A DNA stretch of 64,000 bases from Halorientalis pallida (GCF_004118325.1 NZ_RDFA01000004.1:248001-312000), one strand, 5' to 3'. Shown: positions 18,079 through 32,472, numbered from the stretch's first letter. A program made the numbers and translations. The notes: generated by a model not told the origin, from the letters alone.

Positions 18079-18669
18079 ATGATCCTCTCGGACACGAATA
18101 TTCTCGACCGGCTCGCCGAGGGCGACCTCGTCATCGAGCCGCTGGAGGACGTGGACCTGCAGGTCCAGCCCGCGAGCGTCGATCTGCGGCTGGGCCGGGA
18201 GTTCCTGGAGTTCCAGCACGCCAACATCCCCTGTATCCACCCCAACAGCGAACAGGAAGTCGCCGAGTACGTCGACGAGACCCACGTGGACGAGGGCGAC
18301 GAGTTCATCCTCCACCCCGGCGACTTCGTCCTCGGGACGACCGTCGAACGCGTCGAGATTCCCCCGGACCTGATCGCCCACGTCGAGGGGCGCTCGTCGC
18401 TGGGTCGGCTCGCTATCGTGGTGCACGCGACAGCGGGTCTCTGTGACCCCGGCTACAAGGGTCAGATCACGCTCGAACTCTCGAATCTGGGGACCGCACC
18501 CGTCGCGCTGACGCCCGGCATGCGGATCTCCCAGTTGACCTTCACCGAGTTGAAGACAGCCGCCGATCGGCCCTACGGGGAAGGGCGCGGGTCGAAGTAT
18601 CAGGACCAGTCGGGACCGCAGGCGTCGAAGATTCAGGGGGATCACGAGTTCGGAGGCGACCAGGTTTGA
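18079..18669 (+). CDS. dcd: dCTP deaminase
   Basis: A 196-aa trimeric deaminase that converts dCTP to dUTP for thymidylate synthesis; some archaeal members also act as dUTPase. Sequence shows [27 protein letters not shown], the active-site motif [19 protein letters not shown] with catalytic Glu, and [15 protein letters not shown]. The last codons (GGDQV) and stop lie inside the first unit of a 75-bp tandem repeat that continues downstream. The spacing from the TATA box implies a leaderless transcript. Confidence 0.94.
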   Translation: MILSDTNILDRLAEGDLVIEPLEDVDLQVQPASVDLRLGREFLEFQHANIPCIHPNSEQEVAEYVDETHVDEGDEFILHPGDFVLGTTVERVEIPPDLIAHVEGRSSLGRLAIVVHATAGLCDPGYKGQITLELSNLGTAPVALTPGMRISQLTFTELKTAADRPYGEGRGSKYQDQSGPQASKIQGDHEFGGDQV

Positions 18670-18876
18670 GCGCGAAGCGTGTTCCGCTTCGCGCTCGGGA
18701 GTCGTCGCCGAGAACGAGGGGAGTGAGGAGGCGACCAGGTTTGAGCGCGAAGCGTGTTCCGCTTCGCGCTCGGGAGTCGTCGCCGAGAACGAGGGGAGTG
18801 AGGAGGCGACCAGGTTTGAGCGCGAAGCGTGTTCCGCTTCGCGCTCGGGAGTCGTCGCCGAGAACGAGGAGAGTGA
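18652..18876. repeat. three tandem 75-bp units, each with a 12-bp hairpin
   Basis: Units at 18652-18726, 18727-18801 and 18802-18876 are identical except for one base near the end of the third. Each begins ggaggcgaccaggtttga, which in unit 1 is the 3' end of dcd, and contains gagcgcgaagcg-tgttc-cgcttcgcgctc, a perfect 12-bp stem with 5-nt loop (first at 18668-18696). A degraded fourth start (ggcggggatcaggg) precedes the stop of the convergent subtilase gene. The array lies between two convergent genes, so termination is the likely role. The period is a multiple of three, which keeps a meaningless frame open. Confidence 0.9.
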
Positions 18877-18892
18877 GGCGGGGATCAGGGAA

Positions 18893-24127
<5,235 letters not shown>

Positions 24128-24334
24128 CTCCGGTAGTTATTGTTTTCTACTCGACTATTTTTGAGATATATAATATTTCTTGGTAGTGAATTACTTGCCA
24201 ACTCGTCACATCAGCCGCTCAAAATCGCTCTGAGTTCCCCTCTGCATATTTCCTAGCAGTATCTAAACTATATTGTTATTTTTATAATACGCCGTTGGGT
24301 GTCGGGATAGTTGCGACGACGACGGGCGCCAGGG

Positions 24335-24342
24335 TTTTTAAG
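24335..24342 (+). promoter_or_regulatory. TATA box of thiR-like gene
   Basis: tttttaag is centred 29 nt before ATG 24368, the spacing of a leaderless archaeal promoter. Confidence 0.6.
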
Positions 24343-24367
24343 ACGCCGGGACTCGCAGGTGCGGGCA

Positions 24368-25264
24368 ATGAGATTCATCGAGGAGGTGGTGGTCGAGGAG
24401 TTCCTCCCGACTCTCCGATCGATGCTGGCCGAGGAGTTACGGGATCGGGGGCTGACCCAGAGCGAGGTGGCCGCCCTTCTCGGGATCAGTCAGAGCGCCG
24501 TCTCGAAGTACGTCCACGGCGAAGTGGCACGGAACGAACGGCTCCTGACCGACGAGCGGGTGGTCGACCTGGTCGAGCGACTCGGCGACGGCCTGACCGA
24601 CGGGAAGATGAGTCCCGTCCAGGCACTCGTCGAGGCGGAGGTCGTCATCCGGCAACTCGAACAGGGGGACGTGCTGGCCCAGTTGCACCAGGAGGAGGTG
24701 CCCGAACTGGCCGATTACGGCGGGGCGTTCGACGTGCACGATCCGGACAGCGACGTGCGGGTCGCCGAACAGGCGCTGGCCTCTGTCCGCCGGGGACTCA
24801 CGGTGATCGAGAACACGACGGACTTCGCCCGGTACATCCCGGCAGTGGGGACGAACCTCGTCGAGGCCCTGCCCGACGCCACCGGCATCGAGGACGTGGT
24901 GGCGGTGCCCGGCCGGATCATCGACCTGAAGGGGCGCCCGGAGATCCCCGCCGAACCGGAGTTCGGCGTCAGCGAGTACGTCGCCAGCGTCCTCCTGACC
25001 GCCCGGGAGCACGGCAGCGACGCCCGCGCCGCGCTCAACGTCCGCTACGACCCGACCATCGTCGATGCGCTCGAATCCAGCGGATACACGACCGTCGAGT
25101 TCGACGCCGAAGCCGGCATCGACGAGGCGATCCCGGCCGCACTGGCGGCCAACCCCGACGCCGACGTCCTCTACCAGGCGGGCGGCTTCGGGATCGAACC
25201 CGTGATCTACGTGCTCGGCCCCGACGCCCCCACGGTCGCGGGCCGGCTCCGGGACAGTCTCTGA
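24368..25264 (+). CDS. thiR: ThiR-type regulator: XRE-family HTH fused to ThiN domain
   Basis: A 298-aa protein. Residues 1-75 hold a helix-turn-helix (LTQSEVAALLGISQSAVSKYV); residues 110-298 form a ThiN (thiamine-phosphate synthase-like) domain with IPAVGTNLVEALPDA, VAVPGRIIDLKG, GVSEYVASVLLTARE and a C-terminal YQAGGFGIEPVIYVLGPDA. Fusions of this kind are known in archaea as ThiR, a repressor of thiamine genes that uses the ThiN domain to sense thiamine phosphate. A plain TMP synthase is less likely given the DNA-binding half. Thi4 (32.6 kb) in this window is an obvious candidate target. Its stop codon overlaps the next ATG by 1 nt. Confidence 0.85.
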   Translation: MRFIEEVVVEEFLPTLRSMLAEELRDRGLTQSEVAALLGISQSAVSKYVHGEVARNERLLTDERVVDLVERLGDGLTDGKMSPVQALVEAEVVIRQLEQGDVLAQLHQEEVPELADYGGAFDVHDPDSDVRVAEQALASVRRGLTVIENTTDFARYIPAVGTNLVEALPDATGIEDVVAVPGRIIDLKGRPEIPAEPEFGVSEYVASVLLTAREHGSDARAALNVRYDPTIVDALESSGYTTVEFDAEAGIDEAIPAALAANPDADVLYQAGGFGIEPVIYVLGPDAPTVAGRLRDSL

Positions 25265-25926
25265 TGTCCGACCTCGACCGGGTGCGGCAGTTCTACGGCC
25301 GGTGGGCCCACCTCTACGACCGACTGGCGACCGCACCGGGCGTCCGGTCCTGGCGACGCCGGGCCGCCGCGGCACTCGATCTCGCCCCGGGCGACACCGT
25401 CGTCGAGATGGGGTGTGGCACCGGCGCGAACGTCCCGTTCCTGCGCGAGCAGGTCGGCCCGGACGGTCGAATCGTCGGGATCGACGTGACCCGCCCGTTG
25501 CTCGACCGCGCCAGCGCGCGGGCGGCGGCCGAGGGCTGGACGAACGCGCACTTCTGTGCCGGCGACGCGACCCAGCCGCCGATCTCGGGACCGGTCGATG
25601 CCGTCCTCGGAACCTTCGTCCTCGGGCTGTTCCGCGACCCCACGGCGGTCGTCGACGGCTGGCTCGACCTGTGCCGGGACGGCGGCCGCGTCGCCGTCCT
25701 GAACTTCCAGCGCAGCGACCACCCCCTGGCCGCCCCGGTCGACCTCGCGTTCGCCGCGTTCCTCTGGGCCGGCTCGCCGGGCTGGGGCTGGCCCGAGGAA
25801 CCCGTGACCGCGGCCTTCGAGCGCCGGGTCGGGGCCGGGCGGACAGCGCTGGCGGCCCGGACCGACGAGCGCTGCTACGAGACGTTCGCCGGCGGCTATC
25901 TCGGCTTGCTCTCCGGGCGCGTTTAG
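25264..25926 (+). CDS. class I SAM-dependent methyltransferase (UbiE-like)
   Basis: A 220-aa Rossmann methyltransferase. Motif I is VVEMGCGTGANVPF (about residues 45-58), the acidic end of strand beta-2 is VGIDVTRPLLDRA, motif III-like GDATQPPI follows, and then VDAVLGTFVLGLFRDP. The overall layout resembles UbiE/COQ5-type or small-molecule methyltransferases; substrate unknown. It begins on the stop codon of the thiR-like gene (tgATG), so the two are translationally coupled, which could hint at a thiamine link, but the family is too broad to conclude that. Confidence 0.82.
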   Translation: MSDLDRVRQFYGRWAHLYDRLATAPGVRSWRRRAAAALDLAPGDTVVEMGCGTGANVPFLREQVGPDGRIVGIDVTRPLLDRASARAAAEGWTNAHFCAGDATQPPISGPVDAVLGTFVLGLFRDPTAVVDGWLDLCRDGGRVAVLNFQRSDHPLAAPVDLAFAAFLWAGSPGWGWPEEPVTAAFERRVGAGRTALAARTDERCYETFAGGYLGLLSGRV

Positions 25927-25961
25927 GAACGTTTTTTCCACTCGTGTCAGTCCGTACTAAC

Positions 25962-27284
25962 ATGCTGTCCGCCCAGCGACTCGCACCGCTCGCGGTCGCC
26001 CTCCTCCTCGTCCTCGCAGGGTGTGGGGCCGGCCCGAGCGACGGCACGACGACGGCACCGGACGAAACCGACGCGCCGACGGCGACCGACACACCGGCGT
26101 CGGCCGACACACCGACGCCCGGCGGCACGGAGACGCCTGGTACGGCGACGCCCGACGAGCAATCGCCCGACGATGGAGCGACGAGTGACGGCGGGGAGAC
26201 GACCGCCTACGGCGTCCAGGTGCGCAACGGAACACTGCCCTTCGGCGCGAACCGGACGTTCACTCGCGTGCGGGAACTGGTCGGTACGGACGTGGAGCCA
26301 CCGCTCGTCACAGTCAAGAACCTGAGCGAGGTGCGACAGAGCCTCGCCGGCATCGACAGCCCCACCAACCGTGCGCTCGGCTACGAGCCGGTGTCGGTCA
26401 ACTGGAGTTCCCCGACCGGCGCGACACCGCTGAACGGGACGGTGTATCTCCATCCCGGCGAGGGGTCGCCCGGGGCGGTCGAGCGGACGCTGGCGCACGA
26501 ATTCGCACACACGATCCAGTTCCAGGCGGACATGCTTCCCTGGCTCGGCCGCCTTCCCGGACAGGGGCCGGAGGTCACGCGCGACCTGTTGCAGAGCCGT
26601 CTCTCGCTCATCGAAGGCGGCGCAGTCTACGTGGCCGACGCGTACACGGACAGGTATCTCGACGTGCGCAACAACACGGCGTCCGTCCGATCGCTCTACG
26701 AGTCGGGAAGTCCCGCGTACCGGAGCGCCATCGCTCGGTACTACTTCGGGAGCCGGTACGTCCGAAACCGAATCGACGATGCAGGGAATCTCTCTGCCGT
26801 CTATCGGAACTACCCGCGGACGACCGAAGGGATCATTCACGGCTACACGCGGGGCGAGGAGCCCAAGCGGTCACTCGCGGTCGAGACGAACGCGACGGCC
26901 GGCAACTGGACCTTCGCCCGCACGTCGACCATCGGGGAGATGAACACACGTGTCACGCTCAGCACGGAACTCTCGCGGGACCGCGCCGCGAGAACCGCGA
27001 CGGGATGGGGGAACGACCGCCTCGCCGTCGCCAGCTACACGCGCAACCGATCACGTCTCGGCTGGGTGTGGACGTTCCGCTGGGACAACGCTACTGAAGC
27101 CGCCGAAGCGATGCCCGCACTGGAAGACTTCGCGGACGCGCGCCAGTCCGCGTCCGACCTCGAATTCCGGACGGTCCGGATCAGCGGCGAGACGACCGGG
27201 CTGGTGTTCGGCGACCCAGCGTTCGTCGACGCCGCCGCGGTCGAGGGCACGACCGCGAACGTCACAGTACAAGTCGGATCCTGA
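25962..27284 (+). CDS. Hvo_1808-type surface lipoprotein with zincin motif
   Basis: A 440-aa lipoprotein. The signal peptide ends at lipobox LLVLAG|C21, followed by a Thr/Asp/Pro-rich linker (25-80). The C-terminal part carries HEFAH (179-183) in TLAHEFAHTIQFQ, and Glu218 in SLIEGGAVYVADAY, a metzincin/gluzincin-like zinc site. Haloarchaea carry many such Hvo_1808-family proteins; a peptidase activity is inferred from the motif only. Many N-x-S/T sequons suggest N-glycosylation. Starts 36 nt after the methyltransferase with its own leader. Confidence 0.82.
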   Translation: MLSAQRLAPLAVALLLVLAGCGAGPSDGTTTAPDETDAPTATDTPASADTPTPGGTETPGTATPDEQSPDDGATSDGGETTAYGVQVRNGTLPFGANRTFTRVRELVGTDVEPPLVTVKNLSEVRQSLAGIDSPTNRALGYEPVSVNWSSPTGATPLNGTVYLHPGEGSPGAVERTLAHEFAHTIQFQADMLPWLGRLPGQGPEVTRDLLQSRLSLIEGGAVYVADAYTDRYLDVRNNTASVRSLYESGSPAYRSAIARYYFGSRYVRNRIDDAGNLSAVYRNYPRTTEGIIHGYTRGEEPKRSLAVETNATAGNWTFARTSTIGEMNTRVTLSTELSRDRAARTATGWGNDRLAVASYTRNRSRLGWVWTFRWDNATEAAEAMPALEDFADARQSASDLEFRTVRISGETTGLVFGDPAFVDAAAVEGTTANVTVQVGS

Positions 27285-27290
27285 CCGGCC

Positions 27291-28052
27291 CTACGCTTCG
27301 TACCGCGCGGCGTGCACCTCGCAGAACTCGGGCTCGCGTAACTGCGCCTCGATCACGCCGGGCTGACGGTGTGGATTGGCCAGCCGACAGCCCGCCGTTT
27401 CACAGAAGTCCTCGCCGGTCGCGAGGTAGTGGTATGCCTGCAGGACGTAGCCCTTGATCGCCTCGGTCGTTCGAGGGTCGTCCTCGACCAGGAACTCGCC
27501 GTCGACCTGCGCTTCGAGGACTTCCCGCGGGGGCGTGTCGCCGCTGACCATCGCCGTGCGCTGTTGCTCCTTGTAGTACTCTTCGGGCTTGGCCGGCGCT
27601 TCGTAGAGGCCGGGCACCGAGATCGGTGCGGGTTGGCCGAGGACGTTCACGCGCTTGTGCCAGCGGCCGTCGTGGTCGCCCCAGGTCCCCAGCACGCGGT
27701 CCAGCAGGGGGACGTGCAGGTGATCGAGTGAGCGTTCCTCGTCGGGCAACCGCTCCCGGAGTGCGTCCTGCACGGCCAACCCGTCGTAGATGACGCCGCC
27801 GGCGCGCTCGGGGTGGTCGAGGGCGCGCTCCTCGTAGCGGACGATGCCCAGCATCGTGTTGCCCGTCTCCCTCTCGTAGGGACTGAGGACTCTGACCTTT
27901 GCGAAGGCCTCGGCGAGGCCGTCGTCTTCTCGGTCGAGAAAGCGGTCCCGTACCTCGACGGTCGCGGGGACGCGTTCTGTGAGCCAGTCGGCGACAGCGT
28001 CGGCGTCGGCCGGCGTCGTCGGCGCGCGGTAGAGGGTGACGCGGTCGGGCAT
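27291..28052 (-). CDS. DUF6775-like putative metallopeptidase-family protein
   Basis: A 253-aa cytoplasmic protein. Features: GVIYDGLAVQDALRERLPDEERSLDHLHVPLLDRVLGTW is reminiscent of archaeal DUF6775 (shown here in parts: YDGLAVQDALRE, LDHLHVPLLDRVL). It also has VPGLYEAPAKPEEYY and a C-terminal Cys/His cluster, FCETAGCRLANPHRQ and FCEVHAARY, able to hold a metal. No HExxH is present, so if the family is peptidase-related this member may be inactive or structural. The family call rests on remembered motifs. Convergent with the lipoprotein gene 7 nt away. Confidence 0.6.
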   Translation of the reverse strand: MPDRVTLYRAPTTPADADAVADWLTERVPATVEVRDRFLDREDDGLAEAFAKVRVLSPYERETGNTMLGIVRYEERALDHPERAGGVIYDGLAVQDALRERLPDEERSLDHLHVPLLDRVLGTWGDHDGRWHKRVNVLGQPAPISVPGLYEAPAKPEEYYKEQQRTAMVSGDTPPREVLEAQVDGEFLVEDDPRTTEAIKGYVLQAYHYLATGEDFCETAGCRLANPHRQPGVIEAQLREPEFCEVHAARYEA

Positions 28053-28112
28053 AGTCGACAGTCGGCGAGCGCGCCAGTTACGGGTTACGGGTCCGGCTCC
28101 AGTCGAACGTCG

Positions 28113-30128
28113 CTAGGCTCCGCGACGGCGGGCGGCGAGCGTCCCGACGAGCACCGCGAGCACGGCGACGAGGACGCCGAACCCGGCACCGTCCGCGGCC
28201 GTCCCGGTGGTTCCCGTCGCGTCCTGCTCCGTCGGCGGTGCGTCGACGGTCACCGTCGCCGTCGCGTTGCCGAGGCGGAACCGGTAGAGGCCGGCCGTGG
28301 GCGCGGTGACGAACGCGACGTCGCGCTCGCCGCCCGGCTGGACGACGATCTCCCGGGTCGACACGGCCGTGTCGTTCCGGTAGAGCGTGAGGGTCCCGGC
28401 GGCCGGGATCGTCGCGTCGTTGCGGACCCGCGCCGTCAGTTCGAGCGGAGCGCCCGCGGTCAGGCGGGACGCGTTCGCCTGCAGGTCGACGACGGCCGGC
28501 GGTGACGGGCCCCGGACGGTGACGGCAACCGACCGAGTGCCGGCCGTGAGAGTGTACGTTCCGGGGTTGTCGAACGTGTGCGCGAACGTGAGACGCCGTC
28601 GTTCGCCGGAATCGAGGGCGCCGGAGCGCTCGTCGAGACGGCTGCCGTCGACCGCGAACTGGGCGTCGAACTCGCCGGCCGCGTCACCAGTGTTCTCCAC
28701 GGCCACGTCGAGCGAGAGCCGTTCGCCGGTCGCGAGTTCGACCGGCTGGCCGGCGTCGAGCGAGCGGTTGCGGTAGGGGCCGTCGACGCGAAAGCGCTCT
28801 GTGGCCGGCGCGAGGGCGTACTCGATCCGCGGGGCCGCACCCTCGAAGGCGCGCAGGTGTTCGGTCCGGGTCCACATCGAGGGTACGTCGTCCGTCGTGG
28901 TGTAGCGGTCCGCGAGCCGGCCCACCTCGGCACCGGCAACGTCGGTCACGATGGACTGGAAGGCCGCCGCCGTCAGCGGCCCCTCGGCGGCGTTCATCCG
29001 CTGGAAGACGGCCTGGAGGCTGCGGCCGTCGGTCGCCAGCCGGATCCGCCGGTCGAGTTCGCCCGCCACGAGCGCGCCCTTCAGGTACGGCGTCCGGCCG
29101 GTCAAGGTGGACGGCTCCGCCAGGATCTCGCCGGGCTCCGAGCGGGTGTCGCCGGCTCCCAGTCGGCTGCTGAAGGCCGGGAAGCCGATCCGGTCCTGTT
29201 CGAGCGAGAACAGCGCGGCGTAGTACGTGGCGCTGGCCTCGGTGAACCAGCGCGTGCCGTCGTTGCGGTCGTAGTCCTGTCGCGTGTGGACGTACTCGTG
29301 AATCCAGACGTTGTCGGGCACGTCGAGCCGCTGGGTGTCCTGCACCCAGAAGGAGTTCCCGCCGGTCTGGAGCCCCTGGACGGACCACTCGACGGTCGTC
29401 GTGGGCGCGGCGATCATGAGGACGCTCGCGTCACGGTCGCCCACCCGCATCGCACCCGCGGCGGTCGTCACCGAGTCGAAGATCTCTCCCCGGGATTCGG
29501 CCAGCGTCGCCGCCGCCGGGACGATCAGCCGGAACTGCTGGCCGTGTGCGCGCCGGGTGTACTCGGCGTGTGAGCCGAGAAAGGCCACGGCCTCGCTGGC
29601 GACGCCCTCGCCGTCGATCCGCGTCCGCCGGTCGAGCGTGACGTTCGCGCCGCGCCAGCTCCAGGAGACGCCGACCTGTGGCGTCCGGATCAGCGCCCAG
29701 GGCCCGGCGTCGACGAAGGTGTAGTCACCTCGCCCGGCCAGCGGGCCTTCCGCTACGCGCGTCTCGTTGACCGGCAGCCGGTAGGTCAGGCTCGGCGCGT
29801 CAGTCTGCCCGTCCCAGGTGAACTGCCCGTTCGACGCCGAGAGCCCGTCGGTCTCGATCACCGTCGCTCGGGCGGGCAGTTTCGTCTCCAGTTCCACCAG
29901 ATTGTCGGGCTCGGAAAAGTGGGCCGTGACCGTGATCTCGCCCGGCTGGTCGGGCGTCAGGTGCAGACGTTTCGTGAGTTGCAACGTCTCGCCGTCCTGG
30001 GCGGTACTCGTCGTCACGTTCGTGACGGGCACGTCCGCGGTCTCGGCAGTCGCCAGCCCGGTCACGCCGACGCCGAGTGCGATCACCGACAGCAGACAGA
30101 ACACCAGCACACGTCGTCGTCGTCCCAT
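28113..30128 (-). CDS. secreted HExxH metalloprotease-like protein with CARDB-like domains and C-terminal anchor
   Basis: A 671-aa exported protein. The signal peptide is residues 1-28 (VLVFCLLSVIALGVGVTGLA). After a beta-rich N-domain there is a gluzincin-like core: HEYVH at 277-281 (NVWIHEYVHTRQDYD) and Glu297 in RWFTEASATYYAAL. The core resembles M1/M61 aminopeptidase-like folds. Two Ig/CARDB-like domains follow (about 465-620), and the tail AGFGVLVAVLAVLVGTLAARRR resembles PGF-CTERM anchors but lacks a clear PGF triad. ATG 30128 is chosen since it starts the signal peptide. Divergent from the M48 protease. Confidence 0.8.
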   Translation of the reverse strand: MGRRRRVLVFCLLSVIALGVGVTGLATAETADVPVTNVTTSTAQDGETLQLTKRLHLTPDQPGEITVTAHFSEPDNLVELETKLPARATVIETDGLSASNGQFTWDGQTDAPSLTYRLPVNETRVAEGPLAGRGDYTFVDAGPWALIRTPQVGVSWSWRGANVTLDRRTRIDGEGVASEAVAFLGSHAEYTRRAHGQQFRLIVPAAATLAESRGEIFDSVTTAAGAMRVGDRDASVLMIAAPTTTVEWSVQGLQTGGNSFWVQDTQRLDVPDNVWIHEYVHTRQDYDRNDGTRWFTEASATYYAALFSLEQDRIGFPAFSSRLGAGDTRSEPGEILAEPSTLTGRTPYLKGALVAGELDRRIRLATDGRSLQAVFQRMNAAEGPLTAAAFQSIVTDVAGAEVGRLADRYTTTDDVPSMWTRTEHLRAFEGAAPRIEYALAPATERFRVDGPYRNRSLDAGQPVELATGERLSLDVAVENTGDAAGEFDAQFAVDGSRLDERSGALDSGERRRLTFAHTFDNPGTYTLTAGTRSVAVTVRGPSPPAVVDLQANASRLTAGAPLELTARVRNDATIPAAGTLTLYRNDTAVSTREIVVQPGGERDVAFVTAPTAGLYRFRLGNATATVTVDAPPTEQDATGTTGTAADGAGFGVLVAVLAVLVGTLAARRRGA

Positions 30129-30296
30129 CAGTATCGAGGTCGGACAGCGCGGACTTAGTTCCGGTGGCAGTTTCGTGGGCGGCACCGTGGTCCGATTCCC
30201 GCGATGGTCGAACCCGACAGCGGCGACACGCAGGGGGACCGGTCCGCTCCGGCCGTTCGGAAAAACTGATACAGAAGACACCTATCAGTGGTACGT

Positions 30297-31643
30297 ATGG
30301 AGACGAGCGAGGGGAAGAAGGGGGCCCTGGGAACCGTTGGTCTCTTCACGGTGGGCCTCTGCCTGCTGGGCGTTATCTGGGGCGCGTTCACTGTCACGAT
30401 GACGGTCGTTGCCGGCCGGAACGTCGGCGTCGCGGTCGGAACAGTCGTCACGCTCGGCTCGGGCCTCGCAGGCGTCTGGTACGGTCGCGGGAGCGCCACG
30501 GGTCGCCTCGGGATCGCTCGGTGCCTACTCGTGGTCGGTCCGGTCGCGTCGCTGTTCGTGCTGGTCGTCTCCCTCGTCGTCGCCGTCTCGCCGCTCACCG
30601 GTGGGTCTTCCGGCGTGGTCGACGCGACGGTGGTCCTGGTACTGTCGAGTGGCTGTCTGACGGGGTTCCTCCTCGCGATCCGTGGGATGTCGGGGTACGG
30701 AACCTGGAGCCTCACCGGACGGCTGTACGTCGCGGTTCTCGTCCTCGGTCTCTGCACGATCTGTCTGTTCGTCGCCGTCTGGGTGGCCGTCTGGGCGTAC
30801 TTCGGTCCAGGACGGGGAGCCAACCAGCTGGGGTTCGCCGCTGGAGTGGTAGTCCTGACGCTGATCGCGAATGCGGAGTACGACCGGCTACGCACCGTCA
30901 CGGAGCACGGGGGTGCGAGCGTCGTGACGACTGCCGATCAACCGGAGCTGTACGCGCGGGTAAACCGCATGGCTGCACAGATGGACGTTCCGGCACCGAC
31001 CGTCGCGCTGGCGGACCGATCGACGACAGAGGCACTGGTCGTTGGGTTCCGACCGACCGAGACGCATCTCGTCCTCTCGACGGGCCTGCTCGAAACCCTC
31101 GACGGCGACGAACTGGACGCCGTGATCGCGCACGAACTCGCCCACGTCGCGAACCGGGACGCGATGGTGATGACGGTCGTCGCGATCCCCATCGTCGTCG
31201 CCAACGGCATCCTCGCTCGCAGTCCGCTGTCTGCCCTCGGCCACGAAGACCCCGAACAGGGCGACCGACGGACCGGTCACTATTTTGCGTATTTCATCCC
31301 CATCGCTCTGCTCGTCCGTGGCATCGGCCGCGCGACGGCGGCCGTCCTCTCGCGCACCCGCGAGACCACCGCCGACAGAGCGGCGGCCGAAGTCACCGGT
31401 TCCCCCGCAGCATTGGCCGGCGCCCTCCGGAAACTCGACGCACGGATCGACGCCACGCCCGACCAGGACCTCCGCCAGGTAGCGGGTATCTCCGAACTGT
31501 CGATCCTGCCACTCCGGCGCTCGAGTGGCGTCGTCGACGGTGACGACACTGGCGGCGAGTCCAGCGGAGGCTGGTTCCGCACCCACCCGCCGACGGCCGA
31601 GCGGATCGAACGGTTGCAACGGCTGGAACGGGAACAGGTGTAA
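30297..31643 (+). CDS. M48 family membrane zinc metalloprotease (HtpX-like)
   Basis: A 448-aa membrane protease. About five hydrophobic spans (residues 11-190) precede a cytosolic catalytic domain with HELAH (279-283) in VIAHELAHVANRD and the third ligand Glu in ETTADRAAAEVTG. The C-terminus ends with the M48-typical THPPTAERIERLQRL. HtpX-type proteases clear misfolded membrane proteins. ATG 30297 is chosen over a GTG three codons earlier. The gene is divergent from the HEYVH protein, with a 168-bp shared region. Confidence 0.9.
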   Translation: METSEGKKGALGTVGLFTVGLCLLGVIWGAFTVTMTVVAGRNVGVAVGTVVTLGSGLAGVWYGRGSATGRLGIARCLLVVGPVASLFVLVVSLVVAVSPLTGGSSGVVDATVVLVLSSGCLTGFLLAIRGMSGYGTWSLTGRLYVAVLVLGLCTICLFVAVWVAVWAYFGPGRGANQLGFAAGVVVLTLIANAEYDRLRTVTEHGGASVVTTADQPELYARVNRMAAQMDVPAPTVALADRSTTEALVVGFRPTETHLVLSTGLLETLDGDELDAVIAHELAHVANRDAMVMTVVAIPIVVANGILARSPLSALGHEDPEQGDRRTGHYFAYFIPIALLVRGIGRATAAVLSRTRETTADRAAAEVTGSPAALAGALRKLDARIDATPDQDLRQVAGISELSILPLRRSSGVVDGDDTGGESSGGWFRTHPPTAERIERLQRLEREQV

Positions 31644-31687
31644 CGACCAGCGCGGGACACCCACACGAACGGCGGTGTAGGCGGCAG

Positions 31688-31696
31688 AAATATACA
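31688..31696 (+). promoter_or_regulatory. TATA box of the 31722 methyltransferase gene
   Basis: aaatataca, centred 30 nt before ATG 31722, fits a leaderless promoter. Confidence 0.6.
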
Positions 31697-31721
31697 CCAT
31701 TGTACTGAATTGTTCATCACA

Positions 31722-32411
31722 ATGGGAGCGGGTACGTTCGAGGTCGAGGAGTCGTTCCGATTCCAGGGGCGGACGTTCGAGGAGTACCGGCGACTGTTCG
31801 ACTTCGACCCGTCGTCACTGTCGGGGTCGATACTGGACTGTCCGGGGGGACCGTCGTCGTTCACCGCCGTAGCGCGGTCGATTGGGGTGAAAGCCTACGC
31901 CGTCGATCCGCAGTACGGGCGACCAGTGTCGGCCATGGCAGCGGACTGTGAGCGGGCCGTCGACGACACCGAGGACCAGCTTCGGGCGAAACGCGACCAG
32001 TTCGTCTGGGACTACTGCGGGAGCGTGGAGACCCGGTGTCGGCACCTCCGGGCGGCCGGACAGCGCTTCGTGGCCGACTACACACAGCACCCCGACCGGT
32101 ACATCGCGGCCGCGTTGCCCGACCTTCCCTTCGAGGACGGCGCGTTCGAGCGCGTCCTCTCCGCACACCTCTGCTTCCTGTTCGACGACCGGCTCGATCT
32201 CGACTTTCATCGGGCGGCGATGGCCGACCTGTGCAGAGTCGCCAGCGAGGAGGTGCGGGTGTTCCCGCTGGCGTCGCTGGATATGACACACTCGGCGTTC
32301 GTCGCACCCGTCGTCGAGGACCTCCGCGAGCAGGGTCACGAAGTGGAGTTCCGGGACATCTCCTACGAGTTCCTGCCGGGCGTGACGGAGATGCTGGTGG
32401 TGTCGGTGTAG
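31722..32411 (+). CDS. SAM-dependent methyltransferase-like protein
   Basis: A 229-aa protein with a variant Rossmann motif I, ILDCPGGPSSFTAVA (about residues 38-52). This is followed by VKAYAVDPQYG, an acidic-strand equivalent, and a post-motif LPDLPFEDGAFERVLSAHLCFLF, as in UbiE-like methyltransferases. The Cys-Pro in place of the usual Gly-x-Gly makes cofactor binding less certain. A helical insertion (about 75-120) interrupts the core. Single gene ending in two strong hairpins that it shares with convergent thi4. Confidence 0.75.
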   Translation: MGAGTFEVEESFRFQGRTFEEYRRLFDFDPSSLSGSILDCPGGPSSFTAVARSIGVKAYAVDPQYGRPVSAMAADCERAVDDTEDQLRAKRDQFVWDYCGSVETRCRHLRAAGQRFVADYTQHPDRYIAAALPDLPFEDGAFERVLSAHLCFLFDDRLDLDFHRAAMADLCRVASEEVRVFPLASLDMTHSAFVAPVVEDLREQGHEVEFRDISYEFLPGVTEMLVVSV

Positions 32412-32472
32412 CGGGGGCGGCGCTGTGCGGTCGCTGTGCGGGTGTGGGAGCGGTCGGGCACGAGCACAGCAG

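Noticed and set aside
18652-18876. Possible CRISPR array
   Set aside because: Units are contiguous with no variable spacers, and no cas genes are near.
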